From Fervidobacterium nodosum Rt17-B1 (GTDB taxonomy: Bacteria > Thermotogota > Thermotogae > Thermotogales > Fervidobacteriaceae): a stretch of DNA of 64,000 nt. The first letter of the stretch is position 1. Each line of letters starts with the position of its first letter. The DNA lies in NCBI RefSeq assembly GCF_000017545.1, contig NC_009718.1:1364001-1428000 (forward strand), in the 5' to 3' direction. A program made the position numbers and the translations under genes. Positions 9,136 through 17,785 of this stretch are shown in pieces. Under the pieces are notes generated by a model. It was not told where the DNA came from. It saw only the letters and a list, made by a program, of their open reading frames with translations, and did not search any database.

Positions 9136-9810
9136 TTATTTCTTTATCACTTCGTCGGAAACCATCTTGCCATCTTCAAGTGTAATAACTCTTTCACACA
9201 AATCCATAAAAAGCTCTGGTTCGTGCGTAGCTATAATATAACCCTTATTCTGATTTCGAAAACTCTCCAAAATTTTTCTAATTGATAAATAACCTTTCAA
9301 ATCTAACCCTGCTGTTGGTTCATCAAAAATCAAAAATTTTGGATTATGAAGTAAGATAGAAGCAATCGCTATCTTGCGCTGTTCACCACCAGAAAGCTTA
9401 AAAGGTGATTTGTAAAGTATTTCTTCATTTAATCCCACACTAATAAGCAGTTTTTTTAAATCTTCCTTTGTGTAAGAAACTCCAAAGTTTTTTGCGGCAT
9501 ATGTTATTTCTTGTTCAACAGTTTCGTTAAAAAATTGTCTTTCTGGTATTTGAAAAGCAACCCCAAATTCTTTTCTAAAATTGTATGCTTTTTCAAATGG
9601 GTTTGTACCATCGTAAAATATTTTCCCTGATGAAGGTTTTATAAGCAAGTCTAAAAGATAAATCAGCGTTGTTTTTCCTGATCCAGTGTTTCCAACAAGT
9701 AATATTCTTTCATCAGTTGTAAATGATAAATTTATGTTACTCAGTGCTACTTTTTCAACATCCGTATTTTTTTCGAAAATAACGGAAATATCTATCAATT
9801 CAACTTTCAA
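9136..9810 (-). CDS. Energy-coupling factor (ECF) type ABC transporter ATP-binding protein (224 aa)
   Basis: ATPase with Walker A GNTGSGKTT (about residues 39-47), a Q-loop reading QIPERQFF, as in EcfA-type ATPases, signature LSGGEQRK, Walker B FLIFDEPTAGLD and switch histidine in ATHEPE. ECF ATPases energise uptake of vitamins or metals with an EcfT and a substrate-binding S component, none of which is in this window, so the substrate cannot be named. It ends 14 nt before the CTG of pilC and starts 27 nt after the methyltransferase gene, all on one strand. Why it lies inside the pilus operon is not clear from the sequence. Confidence 0.8.
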   Translation of the reverse strand: MKVELIDISVIFEKNTDVEKVALSNINLSFTTDERILLVGNTGSGKTTLIYLLDLLIKPSSGKIFYDGTNPFEKAYNFRKEFGVAFQIPERQFFNETVEQEITYAAKNFGVSYTKEDLKKLLISVGLNEEILYKSPFKLSGGEQRKIAIASILLHNPKFLIFDEPTAGLDLKGYLSIRKILESFRNQNKGYIIATHEPELFMDLCERVITLEDGKMVSDEVIKK

Positions 9811-9837
9811 AATTCATCACCTACTAAATCTCTTTTT

Positions 9838-10458
9838 TTATCCATTTATTTTTTTCGAAATATAAATCCTTATTCCTCCTTCTTTCCATACATCTTCAGC
9901 GTTACCAAATATCTCTTTCATGTAATTTTTAATCCTCTCTCCACCTTTGTTGTGATAAGCTACTAGCTGAAGTGTACCACCATCCTTGAGATGTTGAAAA
10001 GCACCTTCTATAAGCTTCATCCATACTTCTTTTCCAGCAACAATTGGAGGATTAGATATAATATGGTCAAAAAGATAACCTTCCCAAGGTTCGTAAAGGT
10101 TTCCTTGCCTAATATCAGCTTGTATATTGTTATCTTTTGCGTTTATCTTTGCAAATTCGACAGCACGTTTATTAACATCGGACATGAAAAGTTCTATAGA
10201 TGGATTTTCCTTCTTTAATGTAATTCCGATAACTCCGTACCCACAACCTATATCTAACACTTTTCCACTGATATTTTCACAGTGATTTATAAGTATTTCT
10301 GTTGCTTTATCTACCTTTCCAAAAGAATACACACCTGATGGACTTTTAAATTTGTAAACATGGCCATTCTTAAGCTTTAGTTCAACATCCCTAACTCTTA
10401 AGACTGATTGTGGTTCTTCAGAATAATAATGTTCAAAACTATTTTTATCTTCACTCAA
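9838..10458 (-). CDS. Class I SAM-dependent methyltransferase, RsmC/MJ0882-like (206 aa)
   Basis: Probable rRNA or other nucleic-acid N-methyltransferase. It has the N-terminal HYYSEEP...LRVRDVELK and PSGVYSFGKVDKAT segments typical of the short RsmC-like (MJ0882) group, SAM motif I VLDIGCGYGVIG (about residues 69-80), acidic motif II SDVNKRAVE, and catalytic NPPIVAG, the NPPY-like motif used for amino-group methylation. It lacks the extra N-terminal domain of E. coli RsmC. It lies 27 nt after the GGDEF gene in the same unit. The family is clear; the exact methylated base is not. Confidence 0.82.
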   Translation of the reverse strand: MSEDKNSFEHYYSEEPQSVLRVRDVELKLKNGHVYKFKSPSGVYSFGKVDKATEILINHCENISGKVLDIGCGYGVIGITLKKENPSIELFMSDVNKRAVEFAKINAKDNNIQADIRQGNLYEPWEGYLFDHIISNPPIVAGKEVWMKLIEGAFQHLKDGGTLQLVAYHNKGGERIKNYMKEIFGNAEDVWKEGGIRIYISKKING

Positions 10459-10484
10459 TTCTGAGCACCTCCAAAATTCATTCT

Positions 10485-11546
10485 TTATACTTTTACAGAT
10501 TTTGATTCTTTTACTGGTTTTGATTTTTCTTCAGCTGAATTGATTAGAGAATCCACATCCTTTCCATCTACGCCATATTCACTTATACCAATAGTGCATG
10601 TCAAATCTAGATTTTGGGAATTTATAAACTTCACTATACTATCATTCAATCTATCAAAAATGTTGTAAGGAAATGATTTTGATATAGCCAAAACGGCAAA
10701 ACTTTCTCTATTCAACGAAACTAAAATATCACTTCTCCTAATATTCTTTTCAATTATTTTTGCGAATTTTTGTAAAATATTATTTCCGTAATCAAAACCA
10801 TGTTTTCTATCTACTTCGTCAATGTTTTCAAATTTAATTTTTATAAGATAAAGATTACTGGAATCTCTCTTAGCCAAAGAAACGTATTTATCAAAATAAT
10901 TTCCAAGTACCTTGTAATTTGGAAGATGAGTAACGGGATCAAACATAACAACTTTGTTTATCTTTTCGTTGAGTTCTTTCACTGACTTTATAAGTTCAAA
11001 ACGCTCTACAGATAAAGAAAGTAAATCGCTTATCATTTCTGCGAAAGGTAAAAAATTGTTTTTCTCAAAAGTATATTCATCTTCCCATGTATCGAGGTTG
11101 AAGAAGCCTACAATTTTTCTCTGAACCCTTATTGGAATAGAAACAAAGGCCTTAATATTTTCAATACTTTTGACCGATTCTTTAAGAGTATCATCAATAT
11201 TTCCTACTTTCTGTGATAATTCTTTTATAAAATCAATACTTTTTCTTTTAATGATATAAACATGTTTAAACCTTCTCATAAACATTTCTTCCTTTTTAAA
11301 CCTTATCTTTTCCAGCAATTTGTAATCGTGGTTATAAGCCGCAATGTAATAAAAAGAGCCATCAACATCTTGAAGTAGCACACTTCCACTGTGGATAAAT
11401 GGTATATTATCAACTAATACCTTCAACAATGCTTCAAAATCTTTTCTTTTCAAGGAAGTTTCTCTCTCCGTTGAAAATTCAAGAATAAGTTCGCTGAAGC
11501 TTATAAAAGCATTTTTCACTTCTTCAGAAAAATTATTTTGCTTCAT
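10485..11546 (-). CDS. GAF and degenerate GGDEF domain protein (353 aa)
   Basis: An N-terminal GAF-like sensor domain (about residues 20-185) is followed by a GGDEF-fold domain beginning at MFDPVTHLPNYKVLGNYF (about 200). The active-site loop that should read GG(D/E)EF reads NRESF (in SLNRESFAVLA), and the metal- and substrate-binding residues upstream are only partly kept. It is therefore probably not a working diguanylate cyclase; it may bind nucleotide or act as a regulator. The start is the ATG at 11546 behind CAAGGAG; an upstream ATG at 11567 has no site. Its start overlaps the end of the small OadG-like gene by 14 nt. Confidence 0.78.
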   Translation of the reverse strand: MKQNNFSEEVKNAFISFSELILEFSTERETSLKRKDFEALLKVLVDNIPFIHSGSVLLQDVDGSFYYIAAYNHDYKLLEKIRFKKEEMFMRRFKHVYIIKRKSIDFIKELSQKVGNIDDTLKESVKSIENIKAFVSIPIRVQRKIVGFFNLDTWEDEYTFEKNNFLPFAEMISDLLSLSVERFELIKSVKELNEKINKVVMFDPVTHLPNYKVLGNYFDKYVSLAKRDSSNLYLIKIKFENIDEVDRKHGFDYGNNILQKFAKIIEKNIRRSDILVSLNRESFAVLAISKSFPYNIFDRLNDSIVKFINSQNLDLTCTIGISEYGVDGKDVDSLINSAEEKSKPVKESKSVKV

Positions 11547-11691
11547 TTGAATTACTCCTTGAATCATATTTGGAGAACATTTTGACGAAAAATTTTATCG
11601 ATAAAAAGAATAAAGTAAGAACCAAAATCAAAAACAAATAACCAACAATACCTACCCTTAAAGCTTTGAAAAACTCTGAAAAGTTTATCAT
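11533..11691 (-). CDS. Small OadG-like membrane subunit (52 aa)
   Basis: A short gene between the OadB gene and the GGDEF gene. ATG at 11691 has an AAGGAG site 8 nt upstream. The peptide has one strong TM helix (about residues 14-36, GIVGYLFLILVLTLFFL) after a short amphipathic N-terminus (MINFSEFFKALRV) and a charged tail. This is the N-terminal topology of the gamma subunit (OadG/MmdD) of sodium-pumping decarboxylases, and the gene begins 28 nt after an OadB gene ends. It lacks the long linker and C-terminal part of full OadG. The assignment is by topology and neighbourhood. Confidence 0.65.
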   Translation of the reverse strand: MINFSEFFKALRVGIVGYLFLILVLTLFFLSIKFFVKMFSKYDSRSNSNEAK

Positions 11692-11718
11692 AATTAAACA
11701 CTCCTTGAGAAAAAATTT

Positions 11719-12849
11719 TCATATTCCACTGACAAGTGCAATTAATATTCCGCCAGCTAAAACAGAACCTATCTGCCCTGCAACGTTTGCTCCCACTGCG
11801 TACATAAGCAAATAATTTGTAGGATCTTCTTTCCTTCCAAGTTGATGAATTACCCTTGCGGACATAGGAAAAGCGGAAATTCCAGCTGCTCCAAGCATAG
11901 GATTTATCTTACGCTTTAAAAATAAATTCAAAAACTTAGCAAATAAAACCCCTCCAGCTGTATCGAAAATAAAAGCAACAAGCCCAAGAAGCAATATAAA
12001 AAGTGTTTGCGGTCTAAGGAACTTATCTGCAGTCATCGTCGATCCTATTGATAAGCCAAGGAATATAGTAACTATATGCGCAAGTTCATTTTGAGCAGTC
12101 TTCGATATACTATTCAAAACACCGCATTCTCTTAAAAGGTTGCCAAACATCAAAAAGCCAATTAATGCAGCAGAACTTGGAGCTAGTAAACTTGCAACCA
12201 GAGTTACCAATATTGGGAAAATTATTCTAATTTTTTTATTTATCTTGACTCCTTTAGGTTCCATTTTTATCTTTCTTTCTTCTTTTGTCGTAAGTAACTT
12301 TATTACAGGTGGTTGAATTATAGGGACAAGGGACATATAAGAATAAGCCGCAACAGAAATAGGTCCTAAAAGTTCTTTTGCAAATCTACCAGCAACATAA
12401 ATAGAAGTTGGTCCATCGGCTGCACCTATTATTCCTATCGATGCTGCTTGTTTTATATCAAAACCTAACAAAGTCGCGACAACCATCGTTGCAAAAATTC
12501 CAAATTGAGCAGCGGCACCAAATAAAAACATTATCGGATTTTCAAGTAATGGTCCAAAATCAATCATAGAACCTACAGCAATAAATATCAAAAGTGGAAA
12601 AATTTCTGTTATAATACCAATATCGAAGAATATATTCAAGACACCTTTGTGAAGTACACCATCTATAACCTGATCAACTGCTGAACTCAGAGGAATGTTA
12701 ACTAAAATGGTTGAAAATCCAATTGGAATTAGTAATGCTGGTTCGTATTCTTTTGATATAGCTAAATAGATTAAAAAGATTCCAATAAAAATCATAACCA
12801 AATTCCCTATGCTTAAGTTTAAAACACCTAAAAACAAATTCAAAGCCAT
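11719..12849 (-). CDS. Sodium ion-translocating decarboxylase beta subunit (OadB/MmdB/GcdB family), copy 1 (376 aa)
   Basis: Membrane protein that exports Na+ using energy from decarboxylation of a carboxybiotin carrier. It has about nine or more TM segments. Family signatures are present: IGAADGPTSIYVAGRF (the re-entrant Asp motif), LTTKEERKIKM, GFLMFGNLLRECGV, and FPMSARVIHQLGRKEDPTNYLLMYAVGANVAGQIGS. The ATG at 12849 has GGGGTGAT just upstream. No alpha (carboxyltransferase) or biotin subunit is nearby; the only adjoining partner is the 52-residue OadG-like gene. A second OadB (52674-53825) is in the window, so which alpha subunit each serves cannot be told from sequence. Confidence 0.92.
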   Translation of the reverse strand: MALNLFLGVLNLSIGNLVMIFIGIFLIYLAISKEYEPALLIPIGFSTILVNIPLSSAVDQVIDGVLHKGVLNIFFDIGIITEIFPLLIFIAVGSMIDFGPLLENPIMFLFGAAAQFGIFATMVVATLLGFDIKQAASIGIIGAADGPTSIYVAGRFAKELLGPISVAAYSYMSLVPIIQPPVIKLLTTKEERKIKMEPKGVKINKKIRIIFPILVTLVASLLAPSSAALIGFLMFGNLLRECGVLNSISKTAQNELAHIVTIFLGLSIGSTMTADKFLRPQTLFILLLGLVAFIFDTAGGVLFAKFLNLFLKRKINPMLGAAGISAFPMSARVIHQLGRKEDPTNYLLMYAVGANVAGQIGSVLAGGILIALVSGI

Positions 12850-12876
12850 TACCCATCACCCCATTTGTTAGTTTTT

Positions 12877-12906
12877 ATTATAATTTTATCAAAGTGAGTA
12901 TATCAA
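12877..12906 (-). promoter_or_regulatory. Predicted sigma-70 type promoter of the oadB-pilus operon
   Basis: On the minus strand TTGATA (12906-12901) and TATAAT (12882-12877) are separated by 18 bp, ending 27 nt before the OadB start codon. It is the only good match upstream of the long minus-strand unit running to the left edge. Confidence 0.6.
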
Positions 12907-13070
12907 ATTACACACACGTTAATAACTAACACTTTTATTTTAGCATAAAGTTTAGTAAAAAATATTTGATCTATTTTTTGTTACTTAAATTTAAATAACT
13001 CTTAAATAAAACTATTTTAAGTTTACTTTACATGAAATATATTAATATTATTTAAACTAGAGGTGATAGT

Positions 13071-13556
13071 ATGATATTCTATGTACCGATTTTTATTATA
13101 TTTTTGTTTCTGTACAATTCTATAATTGCGCTTCAAACAATAACAGTATTCGCAAGATACAAGGTGAAGGAGCTTTCTTATGCAGGAATTTTCGTTTCGG
13201 CTGTAATAATGTTGTACTCGTTTGGATACGCTATGGAATTGATCTTTATAACTTCCAGTGATATAAGCTCTGCTTTTCTGTGGTACAAAATACAGTATTT
13301 CGCAATAGCATTTATCTCTTTTAGTTTTTTTGTATTTGTAAACGCGTTTGTTGGAAGAAAAATTAAGAAAAATATAGTCATTCCACTAATGATTATTCCA
13401 TTAATCACTCTTATTTTACTTTGGACAAATCAATTTCATCATCTTTACTTGAAAGGATACCTTGAAAACGGAAAATATACCATACCAGGTCCTTGGTATT
13501 ATATAAAATTGGTATTATATAAAACTTATTTACGAATACATACTCATTGGCTTTAG
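13071..13556 (+). pseudogene. N-terminal fragment of a seven-TM sensor histidine kinase, frameshifted
   Basis: This reading frame encodes four TM helices (about residues 2-24, 38-60, 70-92 and 100-118) and the phrase TNQFHHLYLKG...GPWYYIK, typical of the 7TM sensor domain of histidine kinases. It then runs into noise and a TAG. The break is explained by a perfect 16-bp tandem duplication at 13493-13524. With one copy removed the frame continues KLIYEYILIGFSYYIML, a fifth TM helix; with one A removed from the A9 run at 13584-13592 it joins the frame of the following kinase and supplies helices six and seven. ATG at 13071 has GAGGTGAT upstream. Either a real inactivating mutation or a strain or assembly feature. 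Confidence 0.8.
13493..13524 (+). repeat. Perfect 16-bp tandem duplication breaking the kinase reading frame
   Basis: The unit TTGGTATTATATAAAA occurs twice back to back (13493-13508 and 13509-13524). Sixteen is not a multiple of three, so the second copy shifts the frame. Deleting one copy restores a hydrophobic helix in the expected place of the 7TM domain. Confidence 0.95.
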
Positions 13557-13639
13557 TTATTACATTATGTTATCAGAGATAAGAAAAAAAAAGATTCTTA
13601 TTTAGTAGAAACACAATTATTCATCTAATTTTTGCGGTT

Positions 13640-16549
13640 ATGATTCCTCTCTCATTAAATATTATATACATAATTTTAAAGATGAACATAGACTTGACTG
13701 CTTTTGGACTGATGGCAAGTATAATTATTCTTTTTTACGAATCTCAAAAAAAGTACGGATTAGATTTTAGAGAAGTAGCAAAGGAGATAACATTTGATTC
13801 TACTAATGATATGATAGTTCTTATTGATAAAGAAGAACACATTCTTAGTTACAATAAATCTTTTTCTTCAATGGTAAAAGAGTTTCTTGGTATAGAAGAA
13901 TTAGCTTACAAAAACATATCAGAGATTTTGTCACAAGAATGTATTTCCGTAATAAGAAATGGTTATGGCATTGTCGAAAAATTTGGTAGATATTTTCAAA
14001 TAAGTGTTGTTGATATTAAAGAAAAAGTTAAAAACTCAAAATTTGAAGGAAAAGCTGTCTTTTTCCATGAAATAACGGATATTAAAAAATTAGAAGAAGA
14101 AGTTATCGCTGAAAGTAAGAAATATCAAACACTCTTTGAATTTTCCCCTCTTGGAATTCTTGTAGAAGATTCTAATGGTAACATTTTAGATGTCAATCCA
14201 GAATTTTGTAAGATAAATTGTTTAAGAAAAGAAGAACTAATCGGTCAACATGTATCTATTCTCGCACCAAAGGAAGATTACGAACAGGTTATAAAAAATA
14301 TCAAAGAAATTATCTCTGGAAAAACCCTTATCCACACAGTTAGAAACCTGTCTCGTAGTGGAGAAGTAAAGTACCTTGAACTATACGAAAGAAAAATAAC
14401 ACTTCCTGATGGTAAAGATGGTATATTGTCTATCCAAAAAGATATAACAAAAATTGTTATGGCACAGAAGGTTATAAAATCGCTTGCAAAATACCAACAG
14501 ATAATTCTTCAACTTGCTCTAAACATTATAAACACACCTGTTGAAAAGATTGATAAAGAAATTAAAAGAGCAATTGAACTCATTGCAAAAGAATTAAACA
14601 CAAATAGAATTAGAGTCTATAAATTTTCAGCAGATGGCAGTTTTAATTCGATAAGTAACTGGTTTTATTCTAATAATCCTATTGAAAACACCTTCGTATC
14701 GTTTAACATTAAAGATATAAGTGGAAAAGAATTAGATGAACTAATGGCAGGTAAACAATTTTCAATAGCAAAACAAAATGTTTCAAATGAATTTATCAAA
14801 AAAATGTTTGGAGAAAATTCTATCTCACTCATTACTCCGATAAAAATAAACGAAAATGTTATAGGTTTCATAAGTGCAGCCTTTAAGGAAGATAGAGCGT
14901 TAACTGTTGCCGAAAAGAGGATTTTCTTGTTACTCGCGACGCTACTTGCAAACTCGGAAATCAGAAAAAAATACGAAGAAGAATTAATAAAAGCAAAACA
15001 AGAAGCTGAAAAGGCCAATCAAGCTAAAAGCATTTTCCTTGCTAATATGAGCCATGAGATAAGAACTCCTCTTAACGGAATAATAGGATTTACAAATTTA
15101 CTTAAAGAAACAAAACTTGATGAAAAACAAGAAAAGTACGTTTCGATAATTCTAAAGTCAAGTGAATTATTACTAGAAATAATCAATGATATCTTAGATC
15201 TGGCAAAAATTGAAAGTGGTAAATACCAACTTGAACCATTAGAAACAAATTTAAAGATGGAACTCCAAAGCTCACTATTACTATATGAAGCAAAGGCAAA
15301 AGAAAAAAATGTTGAATATGAAATAAGAATAGATAAAGAAATAAGCGATTGCTTAATACTTGATAGTGTAAGGTTGCAACAAGTTATGTTTAATCTCATA
15401 AACAACGCGATAAAATTTACTCCAGCCGGTGGCTCTGTAAAAGTTTTTGTAAAAAAGATTTCTGAAGATGAAGAGCATGAAAATATAAGATTTTCAGTAA
15501 TTGATACAGGAATAGGTATTCCAAAAGAAAAACTCGAAAAAATATTTGAACCTTTCGAACAGGCAAGTGTGTCCGTAACGAAAAAGTATGGTGGAACGGG
15601 GTTAGGTTTGGCTATAAGCAATTTAATAGTTAGTATGATGGGGTCAAAGATAATTGTAGAGAGCGAAGAAGAAAAAGGAAGTCATTTTTATTTTGATTTA
15701 AAATTAAAAAAGTGTTCTAAGAAAGAAATTACACAAGACATGAAAACAATAAAATCAAAAAAGTACAATGCAAAAGTATTAGTTGCTGAAGACTACGAAA
15801 TAAATAGGATACTTATAGAAGAAATACTAAACAAATACGATATAAAACCAGATTTTGCAGTAAATGGTAAAGAAGCCGTTGAGATGGCATTAAATAAAGA
15901 TTACGACATTATCTTTATGGATGTATTAATGCCAGAAATGGATGGTATAGAAGCAACAAAGAAAATAAAAGCGATAAAACCTAACCTTCCAATTATAGCA
16001 CTTACCGCACACGCATTAAAAAGTGTAAAAGAAGAAGTATTATCCGTTGGTATGAATGATTACATAACAAAACCTATAAAAATTGCTGATTTAGAAAGAG
16101 TTTTAAATAAATTCTGTAGTCATTTAGAATCGTCTGAAAAAAGTGAAAAAGAAGCGCGAATTTTTAATGCAAATATTGTTGGAGAAAAAAGAGAAATAAA
16201 CGAAATCGAAAAAGATATAGAAATAACTAAGCAAGAACAAGGTTTTGACGAAGAGTTTATGAAAGAATTAATCAAAATGTTTATAAATTCCACCAAAGAA
16301 AGCATTTTAAACATACGGAATGCTTTACCAAAAGTCGATTTTAAGACTATTCAAAGGGAAGCACATAGTATAAAAGGTGCAGCTAGGTCTCTTAACTTCA
16401 ATAGTATTGGAGAACTTGCTTATCAATTAGAAATAAAAGCAAAAGAAAAAGATGATTCGTTTGATTATGAAACTCATTTAACTCAGATAGAAGAAAAACT
16501 AAGAAACGTTATTAATTTTTTCAGAATAAAATACGAAAAGAATAATTAA
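13640..16549 (+). CDS. Hybrid sensor histidine kinase with PAS, GAF, receiver and HPt domains (C-terminal part of the broken 7TM kinase)
   Basis: Residues 1-45 are the last two TM helices of the 7TM sensor. Two PAS-like domains follow (about 50-155 and 160-278), then a GAF domain (about 290-450), HisKA with SHEIRTPLNG and phosphoacceptor His472, HATPase with N-box NLINNAIKF, DTGIGIP and GGTGLGLAIS (about 545-680), a receiver domain with Asp761 in FMDVLMPEMDG, and an HPt domain with His909 in EAHSIKGAA. This is a full multistep phosphorelay in one chain; no response regulator is adjacent. The ATG at 13640 is internal to the original gene and lacks a clear ribosome site, so expression of this piece alone is doubtful. 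The upstream part lies in 13071-13640 in other frames. The stop directly abuts the convergent cyuA stop. Confidence 0.85.
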   Translation: MIPLSLNIIYIILKMNIDLTAFGLMASIIILFYESQKKYGLDFREVAKEITFDSTNDMIVLIDKEEHILSYNKSFSSMVKEFLGIEELAYKNISEILSQECISVIRNGYGIVEKFGRYFQISVVDIKEKVKNSKFEGKAVFFHEITDIKKLEEEVIAESKKYQTLFEFSPLGILVEDSNGNILDVNPEFCKINCLRKEELIGQHVSILAPKEDYEQVIKNIKEIISGKTLIHTVRNLSRSGEVKYLELYERKITLPDGKDGILSIQKDITKIVMAQKVIKSLAKYQQIILQLALNIINTPVEKIDKEIKRAIELIAKELNTNRIRVYKFSADGSFNSISNWFYSNNPIENTFVSFNIKDISGKELDELMAGKQFSIAKQNVSNEFIKKMFGENSISLITPIKINENVIGFISAAFKEDRALTVAEKRIFLLLATLLANSEIRKKYEEELIKAKQEAEKANQAKSIFLANMSHEIRTPLNGIIGFTNLLKETKLDEKQEKYVSIILKSSELLLEIINDILDLAKIESGKYQLEPLETNLKMELQSSLLLYEAKAKEKNVEYEIRIDKEISDCLILDSVRLQQVMFNLINNAIKFTPAGGSVKVFVKKISEDEEHENIRFSVIDTGIGIPKEKLEKIFEPFEQASVSVTKKYGGTGLGLAISNLIVSMMGSKIIVESEEEKGSHFYFDLKLKKCSKKEITQDMKTIKSKKYNAKVLVAEDYEINRILIEEILNKYDIKPDFAVNGKEAVEMALNKDYDIIFMDVLMPEMDGIEATKKIKAIKPNLPIIALTAHALKSVKEEVLSVGMNDYITKPIKIADLERVLNKFCSHLESSEKSEKEARIFNANIVGEKREINEIEKDIEITKQEQGFDEEFMKELIKMFINSTKESILNIRNALPKVDFKTIQREAHSIKGAARSLNFNSIGELAYQLEIKAKEKDDSFDYETHLTQIEEKLRNVINFFRIKYEKNN

Positions 16550-17785
16550 CTAACAATGACCAATAAAATCAATGACATCTTGGTCAAATTGCCTTAGAGA
16601 TTTTGTTAATAGTTCAATTCTTCTAATAGTTTCTTCAACATCTTTTGCAGCAAAGCCATTTCCACATGGTATATTTGTGTCTTTAAGCGCCAATTTTGAA
16701 GCGTTCAGTGCCATTTGTGTACCTATACTTGCTTTCAGTGCACAGCCTCGTTTAGCTCCGTCGCAAGTCATACCAAAAAGCGTCGCTAAAACGTTATTTA
16801 TAGCATTTTTTATTTGCTCAGCGTTACCACCTGCAAGGTAAGTTATTGCAGCACTACTGCCAGCTGATGCTATGGATCCTGCACCGCACACAGGTGTTAA
16901 AACACCTGTGAACGCTTTTATGTAAGTTGTTACAAGAATACTTAACAAAACTGCCTTTTCTATTTTTTCTTCTGGCATTTCATTTTCCCTACCGTACAAT
17001 GTTGGGGGAACTATCGATGCTATACCCTGATTACCACTACCAGCTACAGTCATTATTGGTATCAATTCGCCATTCATTCTCTCATCAACACCAGCAGCAA
17101 CATATGCGGGTATTCCTTCTTCCAGTGCATATCCAAAATTCCCTTCTTTTTTTATTCCTTCCCTTGCAGCGTTAACATTGTATTTTATGCCTTCTTTTAC
17201 AACATTTACAACATCTAAATCAGGATTTTCAATGTATTCAAAGATATCGTTCAAAGAAATTGATTTAACCAAATCTTTCTTAAAATTAACACTCGTTTGA
17301 GTGTTTCTTATTTCATTCCCATCAACAACTATTTTGCTAATATTATCATGTGAATCAGTTATTTCAATCAACACTTCGTTATCTGCTTCAAGCTTTGTTT
17401 TGATATGGAGATTATACGAATTCTCATAGCTAACTCTTATTTTATCTTTCAATTCATAAGCTTTTGAAAGTACATGTGAATTCACATCTTTGAAAACTTG
17501 CAAGCCATATTCTGGTTTTCCTACAAGATACGCAAGAGCTATTGCGAGGTCAAATCCATGTAAGTGAGTACCAGGTATACCTACTTCTAAACCATTTTTA
17601 TATGTATTTCTGTCCATTATCACATCTATGCTTTTCAATACACCCCTCAAATACCCTTTCCCAACGGCAACCGACAAACCTACAGCAACAGGTTCCGTGC
17701 AGCCATACGATAATTTTACATTATCGAAAAATATCTCCCTGATTATACTTCTTTTTGAATTCTCTCCTTCTAAAAACTCAGACAT
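16550..17785 (-). CDS. cyuA: L-cysteine desulfidase family protein (UPF0597/CyuA), 411 aa
   Basis: Predicted Fe-S enzyme that splits L-cysteine to pyruvate, ammonia and sulfide (family: M. jannaschii cysteine desulfidase; E. coli CyuA/YhaM). Seen: LSYGCTEPVAVGL near the N-terminus, GSGNQGIA, TPVCGAGSIASAGSSAA and MTCDGAKRGCALK; the last three cysteines fit the ligands of the 4Fe-4S cluster. ATG at 17785 has GAAGGAGG 8 nt upstream and overlaps the end of metF by 8 nt, so it is part of the methionine operon. In this setting it could supply sulfide for homocysteine formation. A serine/other deaminase activity cannot be excluded. Confidence 0.85.
   Translation of the reverse strand: MSEFLEGENSKRSIIREIFFDNVKLSYGCTEPVAVGLSVAVGKGYLRGVLKSIDVIMDRNTYKNGLEVGIPGTHLHGFDLAIALAYLVGKPEYGLQVFKDVNSHVLSKAYELKDKIRVSYENSYNLHIKTKLEADNEVLIEITDSHDNISKIVVDGNEIRNTQTSVNFKKDLVKSISLNDIFEYIENPDLDVVNVVKEGIKYNVNAAREGIKKEGNFGYALEEGIPAYVAAGVDERMNGELIPIMTVAGSGNQGIASIVPPTLYGRENEMPEEKIEKAVLLSILVTTYIKAFTGVLTPVCGAGSIASAGSSAAITYLAGGNAEQIKNAINNVLATLFGMTCDGAKRGCALKASIGTQMALNASKLALKDTNIPCGNGFAAKDVEETIRRIELLTKSLRQFDQDVIDFIGHC

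Noticed and set aside
13560-13640. Three separate frameshifts in the kinase gene
   Set aside because: An alternative reading (YVIRDKKKKDSYLVETQLF in frame with the first ORF) needs three indels; the 16-bp duplication plus one extra A explains everything with two events and gives seven TM helices.
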